DNA of 64,000 nt from Actinomadura luzonensis (lineage in GTDB: Bacteria > Actinomycetota > Actinomycetes > Streptosporangiales > Streptosporangiaceae). A program made the translations under genes and the position numbers. The stretch spans positions 2,113,001-2,177,000 of the forward strand of contig NZ_JAKRKC020000001.1 of NCBI RefSeq assembly GCF_022664455.2. The letters are read 5' to 3'. Positions 43,672 through 54,503 of this stretch are shown here, piece after piece. Every line of letters starts with the position of its first letter. Position 1 is the first letter of the stretch. The notes beneath the pieces were generated by a model. The model saw only the letters and a list, made by a program, of their open reading frames with translations. It was not told the DNA's origin and did no database searches.

Positions 43672-44415
43672 GTGATCCGGCACATCGAGTTCGCCAACCT
43701 CTGCAACTTCCGCGACATGGGCGGATACCGCACCGCCGACGGCCGCGCCGTCCAGTGGCAGCGGCTCTACCGCGCCGACTCGCTCGGCTGGCTCGCCGGC
43801 GACGACCTGCCCGCCTTCCGCGCGCTGCGCGTGCGCACCGTCATCGACCTGCGGCACCCGTTCGAGGTGGAGAAGATGGGGCGGGTGCCGGAGAGCGAGG
43901 GCCAGAGCTACCACAACCTGCCCATCGAGGGCCGCCGCTGGGACGTCGCCGCCTACAGCGACGCCCTGGGCGTGGCCCGCTACCTGGCCGACCGCTACCT
44001 CGAGGTCAGCGAGGACGGCGTCGCCAACCTCAGGACGGCGCTGGAGACCATCGCCGAGGCGGGCAACGCCCCGGTGGTGATCCACTGCGCGGCCGGGAAG
44101 GACCGCACCGGCGTGCTGGCCGCGCTGGTGCTGGCGCTGGCCGGGGTGAGCGAGGACGACATCGTCGCCGACTACGCCCTCACCGGGCTCGCCACCGAGC
44201 GCTTCGTCGCCGACTGGCGCCGCCGGCACCCCGAGGCGCCCATGTGGCCGGGCTTCGGCCTCGCCCCCGCCGAGGCGATGCGCCACTTCCTCACCGATCT
44301 GTCCGCCCGGCACGGCTCACCCGAGCGGTACGTCACGCAGGTCATCGGCCTTTCTCCCGACGCGATCGGCGAGTTGCGCCGGCATCTGCTGACTGAAAGC
44401 GCGCCGGAGGGGTAG
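43672..44415 (+). CDS. Tyrosine-protein phosphatase (LipA/IphP-like)
   Basis: 247 residues. NLCNFRDMGGYRTADGR is the N-terminal family signature and HCAAGKDRTGVLAA carries the P-loop with Cys139 and Arg145 (HCxxGKDRTG), as in MptpB/IphP-type phosphatases that act on phosphotyrosine and phosphoinositides. GTG 43672 follows AAGGG, just after the SURF1 stop, so the two may share a transcript. Confidence 0.93.
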   Translation: MIRHIEFANLCNFRDMGGYRTADGRAVQWQRLYRADSLGWLAGDDLPAFRALRVRTVIDLRHPFEVEKMGRVPESEGQSYHNLPIEGRRWDVAAYSDALGVARYLADRYLEVSEDGVANLRTALETIAEAGNAPVVIHCAAGKDRTGVLAALVLALAGVSEDDIVADYALTGLATERFVADWRRRHPEAPMWPGFGLAPAEAMRHFLTDLSARHGSPERYVTQVIGLSPDAIGELRRHLLTESAPEG

Positions 44416-44470
44416 TGGCGCGCCGGGGTCCGCATGAGCAGTACCCTCGCCGACGGCGGACCCTCGAACA

Positions 44471-44509
44471 CCCGGGATCGCCAGCCATCCCCCTCCCGGC
44501 GATCCCGGG
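44471..44509. terminator. 12-base-arm hairpin after the phosphatase
   Basis: CCCGGGATCGCC at 44471-44482 pairs perfectly with 44498-44509. Position 56 bases past the phosphatase stop fits a terminator without T-tract. Confidence 0.55.
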
Positions 44510-44515
44510 GTTCCA

Positions 44516-44537
44516 ATCCGTCGGATATCCAACGGAT
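44516..44537. promoter_or_regulatory. 22-base near-perfect palindrome before the amidohydrolase
   Basis: The site opens ATCCGT, has the central palindrome GGATATCC, and closes ACGGAT; only one symmetric base pair mismatches. It resembles a TetR-family operator. It is 48 bases before the amidohydrolase GTG. No regulator gene is adjacent, so an unlinked one is implied. Confidence 0.6.
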
Positions 44538-44584
44538 ACGTCGCAGCTTGTTCGACGTTATCCCGCCGTCGTACGGTTACCTGC

Positions 44585-45781
44585 GTGACTACGCCGCTGC
44601 TCCCCGACCCCGAACCCCGGCGGCGCGATTATGTGATCATCTCCGCCGACGACCACCTGATCGAGCCGCCCGACCTCTTCGAGGGCCGGCTGCCGGAGAA
44701 GTACGCCGACGTCGCGCCCAAGGTGGTGGAGACGGAGGCGGGTCACCAGGTCTGGCGCTACGGCGGCGCCACCTACCCGTGCGCCGGCATCGACGTCGGC
44801 GCGGGCCTGCCGCGCGAGCAGTGGACCCTCGACCCGGTCCGCTTCGAGAACATGCGTCCCGGCTGCCACGACATCGAGGCCCGCGTCCAGGACATGGACG
44901 TGGCCGGCATCTGGGCCGCGCTGTGCTTCCCCGGCATGCTGGCGCAGCAGGCCGGCATGCCGTTCGCCCGCACCCGCGACCAGGAGCTCGGCCTCGCCCT
45001 CGTGCGGGCGTGGAACGACTGGCACATCGACGTCTGGGCGGGCACCTACCCCGAGCGCATGATCGGCCTGCAGCTCCCTTGGCTGCCCGACCCCGACGTG
45101 GCCGCCAAGGAGATCCGGGCCAACGCCGCCCGCGGCTTCAAGGCCGTGGTCTTCCCCGAGTTCCCCAACCGGATGCGGCTGCCGTCGATCCACACCGGCC
45201 ACTGGGACCCGTTCTTCGCCGCCTGCGAGGAGACTGGCACCGTCGTGTGCCTGCACACCAGCGACTCCTCCTGGTCGCCGGTGCCCTCGCCGGACACCCC
45301 GATCGAGGCGATCACCACGCTGATGCCCACCACGGCGATGTTCGCCTGCGCCGACTGGTTGTGGTCGGGGCTGCCGCTGCGCTTCCCCGCGCTGCGCGTG
45401 CTCATCGTCGAGGGCGGCGTGGGCTGGCTGCCGCTGCTGGCCGAGCGCGCCGACTACGCTCTCGACCACCCGGTGGCCGGGGAGGCGTCCTGGGACGGCG
45501 GGCTCAAGCCGAGCGAGGTGCTGCGCCGCAACTTCTTCTTCGGCACCCGCGACGACCACGCCCTGTCGGGGGTGCGGCTCGCGGTCGGCCTCGACCACGT
45601 GCTCCAGGAGAGCGGCTACCCGCACTCCGACTCCACCTGGCCCGACACGCAGAAGGCCGTCTCGCGCAACCTCGGCCCGCTGCCGCCCGCGGACATCGCC
45701 CGGGTGGCCTACGGCAACGCGGCCCGCCTGTTCGGGCACCCGCTGCCGTCGCGGGCCTGGCTGCGCATGGAGGAGATCTGA
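44585..45781 (+). CDS. Amidohydrolase 2-family (ACMSD-like) enzyme
   Basis: 398 residues. VIISADDHLIEPPDLFEGRLP gives the first metal motif (D-H where DxH is common), PERMIGLQLPWL, CLHTSDSS and LIVEGGVGWLPLL follow, with SGYPHSDSTWPDT near the end holding the last Asp/His pair. This is the TIM-barrel decarboxylase/hydrolase group of ACMSD and related actinobacterial enzymes for aromatic or steroid ring fragments. Substrate unknown. The GTG at 44585 has no ribosome site, so a leaderless message is likely. Confidence 0.88.
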   Translation: MTTPLLPDPEPRRRDYVIISADDHLIEPPDLFEGRLPEKYADVAPKVVETEAGHQVWRYGGATYPCAGIDVGAGLPREQWTLDPVRFENMRPGCHDIEARVQDMDVAGIWAALCFPGMLAQQAGMPFARTRDQELGLALVRAWNDWHIDVWAGTYPERMIGLQLPWLPDPDVAAKEIRANAARGFKAVVFPEFPNRMRLPSIHTGHWDPFFAACEETGTVVCLHTSDSSWSPVPSPDTPIEAITTLMPTTAMFACADWLWSGLPLRFPALRVLIVEGGVGWLPLLAERADYALDHPVAGEASWDGGLKPSEVLRRNFFFGTRDDHALSGVRLAVGLDHVLQESGYPHSDSTWPDTQKAVSRNLGPLPPADIARVAYGNAARLFGHPLPSRAWLRMEEI

Positions 45782-45809
45782 GCCCTTCCTGAGCTGGGCC
45801 TCTCCGGAG

Positions 45810-46157
45810 CTAGGCCTCTTCGGCGTGGCCCAGGATGACCCGGCGCTCGTGCTCGACGTAGCGGCCGCTCTCGCCGAGCAGCGACGCGGCCAGCCAGAGG
45901 AACACGCCGAAGTCGTCGGCGACGCCGATGAGGGTGAGGAAGTCGGGGACGATGTCGATCGGGGACAGAATGTAGACGACGCCGAGGGCGAGGAGGCCGA
46001 GCCGGCCCTTGCCCATGCCGCCGTAGTCGCCGCGCATCACCGCGCGGACCATCCGCGGGATGGCGCGCACCCTGGTCATGAGACCCGGCGACCCAGGCTT
46101 GGTCACCTCGCGGTACGTGCGCCACGCCGCCGCTGCCCGTGCTGCCTTAGCCATCAT
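45810..46157 (-). CDS. YkvA-family membrane protein (DUF1232)
   Basis: 115 residues. GLLALGVVYILSPIDIVPDFLTLIGVADDFGVFLWLAASLL is the DUF1232 core with the SPIDIVPD signature. One or two hydrophobic stretches suggest membrane association. ATG 46157 follows AGGGGG. A GGAAC-N17-CGTT element upstream looks like an ECF-sigma promoter. Function unknown. Confidence 0.88.
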   Translation of the reverse strand: MMAKAARAAAAWRTYREVTKPGSPGLMTRVRAIPRMVRAVMRGDYGGMGKGRLGLLALGVVYILSPIDIVPDFLTLIGVADDFGVFLWLAASLLGESGRYVEHERRVILGHAEEA

Positions 46158-46189
46158 GTCGAACCCCCTACCCCCGGTTTTTCACGATA

Positions 46190-46216
46190 TAACGCGACGC
46201 GAGGGTGAGAGGTTCC
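46190..46216 (-). promoter_or_regulatory. ECF-sigma-like promoter of the YkvA gene
   Basis: Read leftward, GGAAC (46216-46212) and CGTTA (46194-46190) are 17 bases apart, the SigE-type pattern. The start codon lies 33 bases beyond. Cell-envelope stress control is an inference from the motif only. Confidence 0.4.
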
Positions 46217-46222
46217 TGACGA

Positions 46223-47654
<1,432 letters not shown>

Positions 47655-47662
<8 letters not shown>

Positions 47663-48632
47663 GATCGGCCTCCCCCGCCTTCGGCGACAGGTCGCGCACG
47701 GCCTGCTCGATCGGCACCTCGCCGCCCGGGATGGGGGCGAGGACCGGGGTGTTCAGGCCGTTGGCGACGTACTCGCGGATCCTCGCGCGGCAGGTCGCGG
47801 CGTCGCCGTGCACGATGAGGTCGTCCACCACCTCGTCGGGGATGGCCTTGAGCGCCGCCTGGCGGTCGCCGGCCGCCCACGCCTCGTGCATGGGGCGCAG
47901 CAGCTCGCCGCGGCCGAGCCAGTCGTGGAAGGCGGCGTACACGGGGACGGTCAGGTAGCTCGCCAGCATCCAGCGGGCCAGCTCGCGCACCTTGTCGGTG
48001 TCCTCGCTGACGCACACGAACAGGCGGGCGATCAGCTCGGTGTCCTCGCCGATCTCGGCGCGCACCTTGCGCACGTCGGCGGGCGAGAGCCAGTTGGTGA
48101 TCGCGCCGTCGGCCTCCTCGGCGGCCAGGCGCAGCATGCGCGGGCGCAGCGCGGCCAGCACGATCTTCGGGGGGTTCTTCGGCGCGCGTTCGAGCTTGAA
48201 GCCCTTGATCTCGAACGTCTCGTACGCCTCGGTCACCTTCTCCCCCGCCAGCGCCTTCTTCAGGAAGCGGAGGGTGTCGCGGGTGCGCGCGTAGGGCTTG
48301 GTGAACCGGCCGGCGTTCCAGCGCTCGACGATCGCCGGGGAGGAGGCGCCGATGCCGAGCACGAACCGGCCGGGCGCGAGGTCGGCGACCGTGGCCGCGG
48401 ACATCGCCAGCAGCCCGGGGCCGCGCGTGGAGACCGGCACGATGGCGCTGCCCAGCCGCACCCCCGGCGCCCATTCGGCGGCGAGGGCCAGGGGCGTGAA
48501 CCCGTCCACCCCGTTGACCTCGGCGGACCAGGCGTCGGTGTAGCCGAGCCCGGGCAGCTCGGCGACGAGCTCCCGGGACCTCGCGAGCGATCGGTCGTAG
48601 AAGGGGATGGTCATGCCCCAGTTCTGCGTCAT
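47655..48632 (-). CDS. F420-dependent LLM-class oxidoreductase
   Basis: 325 residues. MTIPFYDRSLARSRELVAELPGLGYTDAWSAEVNGVDGFTPLAL and LAPGRFVLGIGASSPAIVERWNAGRF are typical of the F420-binding LLM enzymes of actinobacteria. ATG 48632 starts the gene. It is followed by the coupled amidase, and a TetR operator lies 36 bases upstream, so the pair forms a TetR-controlled degradation-type operon. Confidence 0.9.
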
Positions 48633-48667
48633 CGGCCAGCCTCCAGAATGATGTTCGACAGGCCGAC

Positions 48668-48687
48668 CATACCAACCGGGTGGTATG
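48668..48687. promoter_or_regulatory. TetR operator of the LLM-amidase operon
   Basis: CATACCAACCGGGTGGTATG is a 20-base palindrome with two mismatches. It lies between the TetR stop at 48693 and the LLM start at 48632, on the promoter of the latter. It has the ATACC...GGTAT form common to TetR sites. Confidence 0.65.
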
Positions 48688-48692
48688 TCCCC

Positions 48693-49370
48693 CTAGGCGC
48701 GCAGCTCGTGCACGGCGGCGATGAAGTCCTGGGTGATGCCCCGCAGCCCCGGCAGGTGCGACAGCCCCACCAGCCGGTCCACCAGCGGCACCGTCACCTC
48801 GATCAGCCGGTACGTCCGCGCGCACCCCGGCGAGGTGTCGTGCACCCAGAACAGCACCATCCCCATGGACAGCAGCCACAGCAGCTCCGGCAGCTCCTCG
48901 CGCAGCTCGGCGTTCATCCGGTCCCGCGAGCCCTCGACGACCTCGCGGTAGAGGGCGATGGACGCCTCACGGGCGGGCGAGGACTGCTTGCTGAACGGGC
49001 TCAGCGGGTTCGTCGGCTCGGCCGCGTGCTTGAAGAACTTCACGGCGAACTCGTGGTACGGGTCGGAGACGCGGACCCACTCGCGCAGCACCCCGCTCAG
49101 CCTCGCCGCGAACGACGTCTCGCCGGCCAGGAACTCCCGGCAGGCCGCCTCGTGCTCGGCCTGGGCGCGGTCGTAATACGCCTGGATCAACGCCTCCTTG
49201 CTGTCGAAGTAGTAGTAGGCGTTGCCCACGGACACCCCGGCCTCGGCGGCGATGGCGCGCATCGTGGTCTTGTCGAAGCCGCGCTCCCTGAACAGTCGCA
49301 AGGCCGTCTCGACGATGACCTCTCGGGTGCTCTCCGCTCCTCGGTTTCGGGCTTCGGACACGTTCGTCAC
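48693..49370 (-). CDS. TetR-family regulator of the LLM-amidase operon
   Basis: 225 residues. VIVETALRLFRERGFDKTTMRAIAAEAGVSVGNAYYYFDSKEALIQAYYDRAQ is the DNA-binding domain; the C-terminal domain is larger than average. GTG 49370 is the start. It lies upstream of its inferred targets on the same strand with an operator in between, and is divergent from the secreted repeat protein. Confidence 0.92.
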   Translation of the reverse strand: MTNVSEARNRGAESTREVIVETALRLFRERGFDKTTMRAIAAEAGVSVGNAYYYFDSKEALIQAYYDRAQAEHEAACREFLAGETSFAARLSGVLREWVRVSDPYHEFAVKFFKHAAEPTNPLSPFSKQSSPAREASIALYREVVEGSRDRMNAELREELPELLWLLSMGMVLFWVHDTSPGCARTYRLIEVTVPLVDRLVGLSHLPGLRGITQDFIAAVHELRA

Positions 49371-49518
49371 TTTACGTCGTGAAACGCGGTTCAGTCATGA
49401 AGCCGCACGGTGATCACCGCCACAAGGCAAAGTTGCCTCTGCGGCGCGAGTTATCTCAGGTGAATGGTGGGATTGTCGTTTGTGGCGGAAGGGCTATTTC
49501 CGCGAAAAAGGCATCGAC

Positions 49519-50844
49519 ATGTGGATACGTGGAACAGTGCGGCTCGCAGTGGTCGCGCTCCTCGGCATTGAGATCACCATAATCGCGCTGGCCTCGGCCG
49601 CCTCCGCCGCTTCCCACCCCGAAGGGAGGCCGGCCGCGGGCGGCACGACCGGGGCCGCACTCCGCCACGGGACGTCCCAGCCGGAGAGCGCCGCCTTCCT
49701 GGCGGGGCTCACGGACGTGATGGGGCCCCGGGCGGACCGCTCGGCCGTCGAGCGTCTCCTGCTCGTGCAGGTGCGCCTGGACGGCGCCCGGAGCGCGCAC
49801 GGGGACGTCACGCGTCCTGAGGCCGCGGCGACGACCCTCGTCCGGCCGCTCACCGCCGCCCTGCGGCCGCTCACCGCCGACGGGACCGTCGAGGAGACCG
49901 GCGACCAGGCGGGCACGCCGGCCGGAGAGCAGGCGGGGACACAGACGGGGACACAGACGGGGACACAGGCCGAAGCCCGGTCGTTCAGCGCCGGCTCGTC
50001 CGGCGCGGGCTCGTCCGGCGCGGGCTCGATCCGCCCGGGGACCGGGGCCGGGACTGAGGCCGGGGCCTGGGCCGAGCTCGGCACTCAGAACGGGACCAGG
50101 ACGGGGCTCGGGACTCAGAACGGGACCAGGGCTGAGCTCGGGACTCCGGCCGGGGCCGGGACCGAGCTGGGGACCAGGACGGGGCTCGGGGCTCAGGCCG
50201 GGGCGCCGAGGCAGCCCGGCGGCCACGCCGCCCGGCGCTCCGCCCCTTCCGTGATCCGTTCCGCGACCCGCGCCGTCATCGGCGGCCGCACGCTCCGCAG
50301 CGCCGCCGTCGTCAAGGCCCTGGAGAGCCCGGTGCGCACCGGCGTGGTGCGGCTGCCGCGGATCCGGCCGCACGCCGTCCACGGCCGCGCCCGGGTGCTC
50401 GGCCCGCAGGCCCGGGTGGACCTCACGCGGGTGCTGCCCCGCCAGGCGGCCGTGCGCATGTCCCACGCCATCGCGAACGGCTGGCTGAGGAGCGCGGGCC
50501 TGCGCACCAAGTCCACCGGCAACTGCGCGAGCAAGCACCAGCACCACTGCACGTCGCTGGACAAGGTGCGCACCGGCACGGTCGCCCGGATCATCCAGCT
50601 CAAGCAGGAGAGCCGCTGCCCGATCATGGTCACCGGCGGCACGGAGGAAGGCCACGCGCCCGGCCGCTTCAGCCACGGCAACGGCTACAAGCTCGACATC
50701 AGCCACAACTCCTGCATCGACCACTACATCACGAAGAACCACAAGAAGTCAGGAGTGCGCGGCGACGGCGCCCGGCTCTACCGCTCCGCCTCGGGCACGA
50801 CCTTCGCCGACGAGATCGACCACTGGGACATCCTGTTCCGGTGA
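49519..50844 (+). CDS. Secreted repeat protein with an M15-like zinc peptidase domain
   Basis: About 441 residues. A signal peptide (MWIRGTVRLAVVALLGIEITIIALASAASAA) is followed by a long low-complexity stretch with TQTG and 10-residue LGTQNGTRTG repeats (about 140-235). The C-terminal domain (about 325-441) contains SHGNGYKLDI, with His386 and Asp393 in HxxGxxxD spacing, and DHWDILF with His435, the zinc ligands of M15 D-Ala-D-Ala/endolysin-type peptidases; TGGTEEGHAP precedes. Four cysteines in the domain could pair outside the cell. A cell-wall hydrolase is inferred. ATG 49519 follows AAAGG. It is divergent from TetR. Confidence 0.8.
   Translation: MWIRGTVRLAVVALLGIEITIIALASAASAASHPEGRPAAGGTTGAALRHGTSQPESAAFLAGLTDVMGPRADRSAVERLLLVQVRLDGARSAHGDVTRPEAAATTLVRPLTAALRPLTADGTVEETGDQAGTPAGEQAGTQTGTQTGTQAEARSFSAGSSGAGSSGAGSIRPGTGAGTEAGAWAELGTQNGTRTGLGTQNGTRAELGTPAGAGTELGTRTGLGAQAGAPRQPGGHAARRSAPSVIRSATRAVIGGRTLRSAAVVKALESPVRTGVVRLPRIRPHAVHGRARVLGPQARVDLTRVLPRQAAVRMSHAIANGWLRSAGLRTKSTGNCASKHQHHCTSLDKVRTGTVARIIQLKQESRCPIMVTGGTEEGHAPGRFSHGNGYKLDISHNSCIDHYITKNHKKSGVRGDGARLYRSASGTTFADEIDHWDILFR
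49936..50166. repeat. Coding tandem repeats of the secreted protein
   Basis: A 12-base unit GGGACACAGACG occurs three times at 49936-49971, and a 30-base unit three times at 50077-50106, 50107-50136 and 50137-50166. Both are multiples of three, so copy changes keep the reading frame. Confidence 0.75.
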
Positions 50845-50853
50845 GCACGACGC

Positions 50854-50892
50854 GGAAGTGGACGCCGCGCGACCCGCGCGACGCCCACTTCC
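50854..50892. terminator. Hairpin between convergent genes
   Basis: GGAAGTGG at 50854-50861 pairs with CCACTTCC at 50885-50892, with inner GC-rich pairing. It lies between the secreted-protein stop and the convergent asd stop and can serve both. Confidence 0.55.
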
Positions 50893-50910
50893 CCGAAGGA
50901 CCAAGTACCG

Positions 50911-51969
50911 CTACAGCTCGCCCGCGACCAGCTCGGCGATCTCCGCCGCGTTGAGCGCCGCGCCCTTGCGCAGGTTGTCGCCGCACACGAACAGGTCGAG
51001 CGTGTTCGGGAAGTCGATCGCCTGGCGGATGCGGCCCACGTAGGTCGGGTCGTTGCCGACCACGTCGAGCGGCGTCGGGTACACGCCGTTCGCCGGGTCG
51101 TCCATGAGGACCACCGTCGGCGCCGCCTCCAGGACGCGGTGCGCGTCGGCGACCGTGATCGGGCGCTCGAAGCGCGCGTGCACGGCCAGCGAGTGCGTGG
51201 TGATCACCGGCACCCGGACGCAGGTCGCGGAGACCTTCAGGTCGGGGATGCCGAGGATCTTGCGGGACTCGTTGCGGAGCTTGAGCTCCTCGGAGGCCCA
51301 GCCGTCGTCCTTGAGCGAGCCGGCCCACGGCACCACGTTGAACGCGATCGGCGCCGGGAACGGCGAGTCGGCGGGCAGCTTGTTGGCCAGCGCCTTGCGC
51401 ACGTCGCCGGCCGCCTGGCCGATCGTGCGGTCGCCGGCCAGCGCCTCGACCTCGTCGTACAGGCGGGCCGAACCGGCCACGCCCGCGCCCGAGACCGCCT
51501 GGTAGGAGGCCACGACCAGCTCGGTCAGGGTGTACTCGGCGTGCAGCGCGCCCATGGCCGCCATCATCGACAGCGTCGTGCAGTTGGGCGTGGAGATGAT
51601 GCCGCGCGGCCGGTTGCGCGCGTCGAGCGGGTTGACCTCGGGCACCACCAGCGGCACGTCGGGGTCCATGCGGAAGGTGCCGGACTTGTCGATGGCGATC
51701 GCGCCGCGCTCGGCCGCGATCGGCACCCACACGGCCGAGACCTCGTCGGGCACGTCGAAGATGGCGATGTCGACGCCGTCGAACACCTCGGGCGCGAGCG
51801 CCTGCACCACGACGTCCTCGCCGCGCACCCGCAGCACCTTGCCGGCCGAGCGCGGGGAGGCCACGAGGCGGATCTCGCCCCAGATGTCCTCGCGGGTCGA
51901 CACGATGTCGCGCATGACGGTGCCCACGGCGCCGGTCGCGCCGATCAGGGCCAGATTGGGCCTGCTCAT
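50911..51969 (-). CDS. asd: Aspartate-semialdehyde dehydrogenase
   Basis: 352 residues. [17 protein letters not shown] binds NADP; STPNCTT holds the catalytic Cys130, and a His in [12 protein letters not shown] serves as base. It reduces aspartyl phosphate to aspartate semialdehyde for lysine, threonine, methionine and diaminopimelate. The ATG at 51969 overlaps the lysC stop by 4 bases (ATGA), so the two are translationally coupled in the usual actinobacterial order. Confidence 0.97.
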   Translation of the reverse strand: MSRPNLALIGATGAVGTVMRDIVSTREDIWGEIRLVASPRSAGKVLRVRGEDVVVQALAPEVFDGVDIAIFDVPDEVSAVWVPIAAERGAIAIDKSGTFRMDPDVPLVVPEVNPLDARNRPRGIISTPNCTTLSMMAAMGALHAEYTLTELVVASYQAVSGAGVAGSARLYDEVEALAGDRTIGQAAGDVRKALANKLPADSPFPAPIAFNVVPWAGSLKDDGWASEELKLRNESRKILGIPDLKVSATCVRVPVITTHSLAVHARFERPITVADAHRVLEAAPTVVLMDDPANGVYPTPLDVVGNDPTYVGRIRQAIDFPNTLDLFVCGDNLRKGAALNAAEIAELVAGEL

Positions 51970-52487
51970 CGTCCACTACCTCCGTACACCACGGCTTCGA
52001 CCTGGTCGGCGTCGAGATCGAAGGCGCGGTGCGCGGCCGCCACGGCCGCGTCGACGCCGTCCTGCTCGACGATCACTGAGATGCGGATCTCGGACGTCGA
52101 GATCATCTCGATGTTGACCCCCGCGTCGGCGAGGGCCGCGAAGAACGTCGCCGTGACGCCGGGGTGCGAGCGCATGCCCGCGCCGATCAGCGACACCTTC
52201 CCGATCTGGTCGTCGAAGAGCAGCGACTCGTAACCGATGCGCGCCTGGATCTTCTTCAGCGCCGTCAGCGCGGTCTGCGCGTCGGCCGTCGGCAGCGTGA
52301 AGGAGATGTCCGTGCGGCCCGTGGCCGCGGCCGAGACGTTCTGCACGATCATGTCGATGTTGATCTCGGCGTCGGCCAGCGTTTTGAAGATCGAGGCAGC
52401 CTCGCCGACCTTGTCGGGCACCCCGACAACAGTGATCTTGGCCTCGCTCCGGTCGTGCGCGACGCCGGAGATGATCGGCTGCTCCAT
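51966..52487 (-). CDS. lysC: Aspartokinase beta subunit from an internal start
   Basis: The in-frame ATG at 52487 (Met252 of LysC) opens [16 protein letters not shown], the usual beginning of the beta subunit in Corynebacterium and relatives, where alpha2beta2 aspartokinase is made from overlapping genes. A good ribosome site, GAAGGA, lies 6 bases upstream within codons. The product would be the 173-residue ACT-ACT regulatory part that binds lysine and threonine. Seen: ATG and site; use in vivo is inferred. Confidence 0.5.
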   Translation of the reverse strand: MEQPIISGVAHDRSEAKITVVGVPDKVGEAASIFKTLADAEINIDMIVQNVSAAATGRTDISFTLPTADAQTALTALKKIQARIGYESLLFDDQIGKVSLIGAGMRSHPGVTATFFAALADAGVNIEMISTSEIRISVIVEQDGVDAAVAAAHRAFDLDADQVEAVVYGGSGR

Positions 52488-53240
52488 CTCGGTTCCTTCG
52501 GTGTAAGGGTCGGAGACGACCCACGTGCCTTCCTTGGTGCTGAACGAGCTCCGGACGTGGATCGGCAGGTCGAAGCGACGAGCGTACTCGACGCACCGCA
52601 GATGCAGGATCTTCGCGCCGCACGCGGCCATCTCCATCATCTCGTCGTACGAGATCCTGGGGATCTTGCGGGCCGCGGGCACGATGCGCGGGTCTGCGGT
52701 GAAGATGCCGTCCACGTCGGTGTAGATCTCGCACACGTCGGCCTCCAGGGCCGCCGCGAGCGCCACCGCCGTGGTGTCGGAGCCGCCCCGGCCCAGCGTG
52801 GTGATGTCCTTGGTGTCCTGCGAGACGCCCTGGAAGCCGGCCACGATCGCGATGTGGCCCTGGGCGATGGCCTCCTGGATGCGGCCCGGCGTCACGTCGA
52901 TGATGCGCGCCTTGCCGTGCGTGGAGTCGGTGATCACACCGGCCTGCGAGCCGGTGAACGAGCGGGCCTCGTGGCCGAGGTTGGCGATCGCCATCGCCAG
53001 CAGCGCCATCGAGATGCGCTCGCCCGAGGTCAGCAGCATGTCGAGCTCGCGGCCCGGAGGCAGCGGCGACACCTGCTCGGCCAGGTCGAGCAGCTCGTCC
53101 GTCGTGTCGCCCATCGCGGAGACGATCACGACGACGTCGTTGCCGGCTTTTTTCGTCGCGACGATCCGCTGCGCGACCCGCTTGATGCAGGACGCGTCGG
53201 CGACGGACGAACCACCGTACTTTTGCACAACGAGCGCCAC
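51966..53240 (-). CDS. lysC: Aspartate kinase, alpha subunit
   Basis: 424 residues. [20 protein letters not shown] begins the kinase domain, [18 protein letters not shown] and [15 protein letters not shown] close the active site, and two ACT domains follow (about 265-424). It phosphorylates aspartate at the branch to lysine and threonine and is normally feedback-inhibited by both. GTG 53240 follows GGGAG. No lysine riboswitch is seen upstream. It is the first gene of the lysC-asd operon. Confidence 0.97.
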   Translation of the reverse strand: MALVVQKYGGSSVADASCIKRVAQRIVATKKAGNDVVVIVSAMGDTTDELLDLAEQVSPLPPGRELDMLLTSGERISMALLAMAIANLGHEARSFTGSQAGVITDSTHGKARIIDVTPGRIQEAIAQGHIAIVAGFQGVSQDTKDITTLGRGGSDTTAVALAAALEADVCEIYTDVDGIFTADPRIVPAARKIPRISYDEMMEMAACGAKILHLRCVEYARRFDLPIHVRSSFSTKEGTWVVSDPYTEGTEMEQPIISGVAHDRSEAKITVVGVPDKVGEAASIFKTLADAEINIDMIVQNVSAAATGRTDISFTLPTADAQTALTALKKIQARIGYESLLFDDQIGKVSLIGAGMRSHPGVTATFFAALADAGVNIEMISTSEIRISVIVEQDGVDAAVAAAHRAFDLDADQVEAVVYGGSGR

Positions 53241-53354
53241 GAGAGTCTCCCGGTCTGGACTGTGAGCTGCCAGTCTACTTGGGTCGTCTCATGCGCCTGC
53301 GGGCTCATACCACTATGTGGGACCAAGCCGCTCAGAGCGTGGTCACCTTCGCGG

Positions 53355-53909
53355 TCAGACCGTGGTCGCCTCGCCCGCCACGTCCAGGGTGCTCTCCTCC
53401 GCCACGTCGAGCCGCGAGTGGGCGGCCAGCGCCTGCAGCGCGCGCATCGCGGCGCCCGCGTGGTTGCCCCACGTGTTGAAGTAGGAGTACTGCCACCACC
53501 ACAGCGCCTCGCCCGGCCGGCCGGCGCGGTAGTGCCGCAGGCCGTGGATGAGGTCGGCGGCGACCGCCGTCAGGTCGTCGGACAGCCGGTAGGGGGTCAC
53601 GCCCGTGTCCTTGTACGGGTCGAACACCTCGGCGTAGTCGTCGACCGGCCCGAGCCGCTCGGCCAGCGCCGTGCGCACGCCGTCGATGTCGGGGTCCTCG
53701 CTCATCGGCGGCTCGTAGTTGCCGGAGAGGATGACGTCCCGGTTGGCGCCCAGCTTGGCGCCCGCGAGGCTCACCTGGGCGACCTCGACCAGCAGCAGCG
53801 ACCAGATGGCGTCGCCGCCCTCGCCGCCCGCGACCCTGGTCAGGCCGTCCACGTAGTCCTGCGCGTGCCTGGAGATCTCCTCGGCGAGCGCGCTCCACTC
53901 GTCAGACAT
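53355..53909 (-). CDS. DUF5063-family conserved protein
   Basis: 184 residues, acidic and helical ([69 protein letters not shown]). This is what I know as DUF5063, normally found directly after recR in actinobacteria. Its start overlaps the recR stop by 8 bases. Function unknown; the fixed position suggests a link to recombination repair. Confidence 0.85.
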   Translation of the reverse strand: MSDEWSALAEEISRHAQDYVDGLTRVAGGEGGDAIWSLLLVEVAQVSLAGAKLGANRDVILSGNYEPPMSEDPDIDGVRTALAERLGPVDDYAEVFDPYKDTGVTPYRLSDDLTAVAADLIHGLRHYRAGRPGEALWWWQYSYFNTWGNHAGAAMRALQALAAHSRLDVAEESTLDVAGEATTV

Positions 53910-54501
53910 CCAGCAGCCTCCGTCCTTCGAACGCGCGGCCCAAGGTCACTTCGTCGGCGTACTCCAGATCGCCGCCGACGGGCAGACCGCTGGCCAGTCG
54001 TGTCACTTTGATGCCCATCGGCTTGACCAGACGGGCGAGGTAGGTAGCCGTCGCCTCACCCTCGAGATTGGGGTCGGTGGCGAGGATCAGCTCGGTGACC
54101 CGGCCGTCGGCCAGGCGGGTCATCAGCTCGCGAATGCGCAGGTCGTCGGGGCCGACACCGTCGATCGGGCTGATCGCGCCGCCGAGCACGTGGTAGGTGC
54201 CGCGGAACTCGCGGGTCTTCTCGATCGCGACGACGTCCTTCGGCTCCTCGACCACGCAGATCACGTGCGTGTCGCGCCGCGTGTCGCGGCAGATGCGGCA
54301 CTCCTCCTCGGAGGCCACGTTGCCGCACACCCGGCAGAAGCGGGTCTTCTCCTTGACCTCCAGCAACGCGTGCGCCAGCCGTTTGACGTCGGCCGGATCG
54401 GCCGCCAGCAGGTGGAACGCGATCCGCTGCGCGCTCTTGGGACCGACGCCGGGCAGCAGCCCCAGCTCGTCGATCAGGTTCTGGACGACCCCCTCGTACA
54501 T
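53902..54501 (-). CDS. recR: Recombination mediator protein RecR
   Basis: 199 residues. A helix-hairpin-helix ([24 protein letters not shown]), a four-cysteine zinc finger ([16 protein letters not shown]) and a Toprim domain ([32 protein letters not shown]) are in the standard order. It loads RecA onto SSB-coated gaps with RecF/RecO. ATG 54501 starts 2 bases after the YbaB stop. Confidence 0.97.
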   Translation of the reverse strand: MYEGVVQNLIDELGLLPGVGPKSAQRIAFHLLAADPADVKRLAHALLEVKEKTRFCRVCGNVASEEECRICRDTRRDTHVICVVEEPKDVVAIEKTREFRGTYHVLGGAISPIDGVGPDDLRIRELMTRLADGRVTELILATDPNLEGEATATYLARLVKPMGIKVTRLASGLPVGGDLEYADEVTLGRAFEGRRLLDV

Positions 54502-54503
54502 GC

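Noticed and set aside
49936-50166. Tandem repeats as a possible CRISPR array
   Set aside because: Units are contiguous without spacers, in frame and inside a coding gene; no cas genes are present.
53241-53354. A lysine riboswitch upstream of lysC
   Set aside because: Only about 110 bases are available and no L-box junction or conserved core is recognisable.
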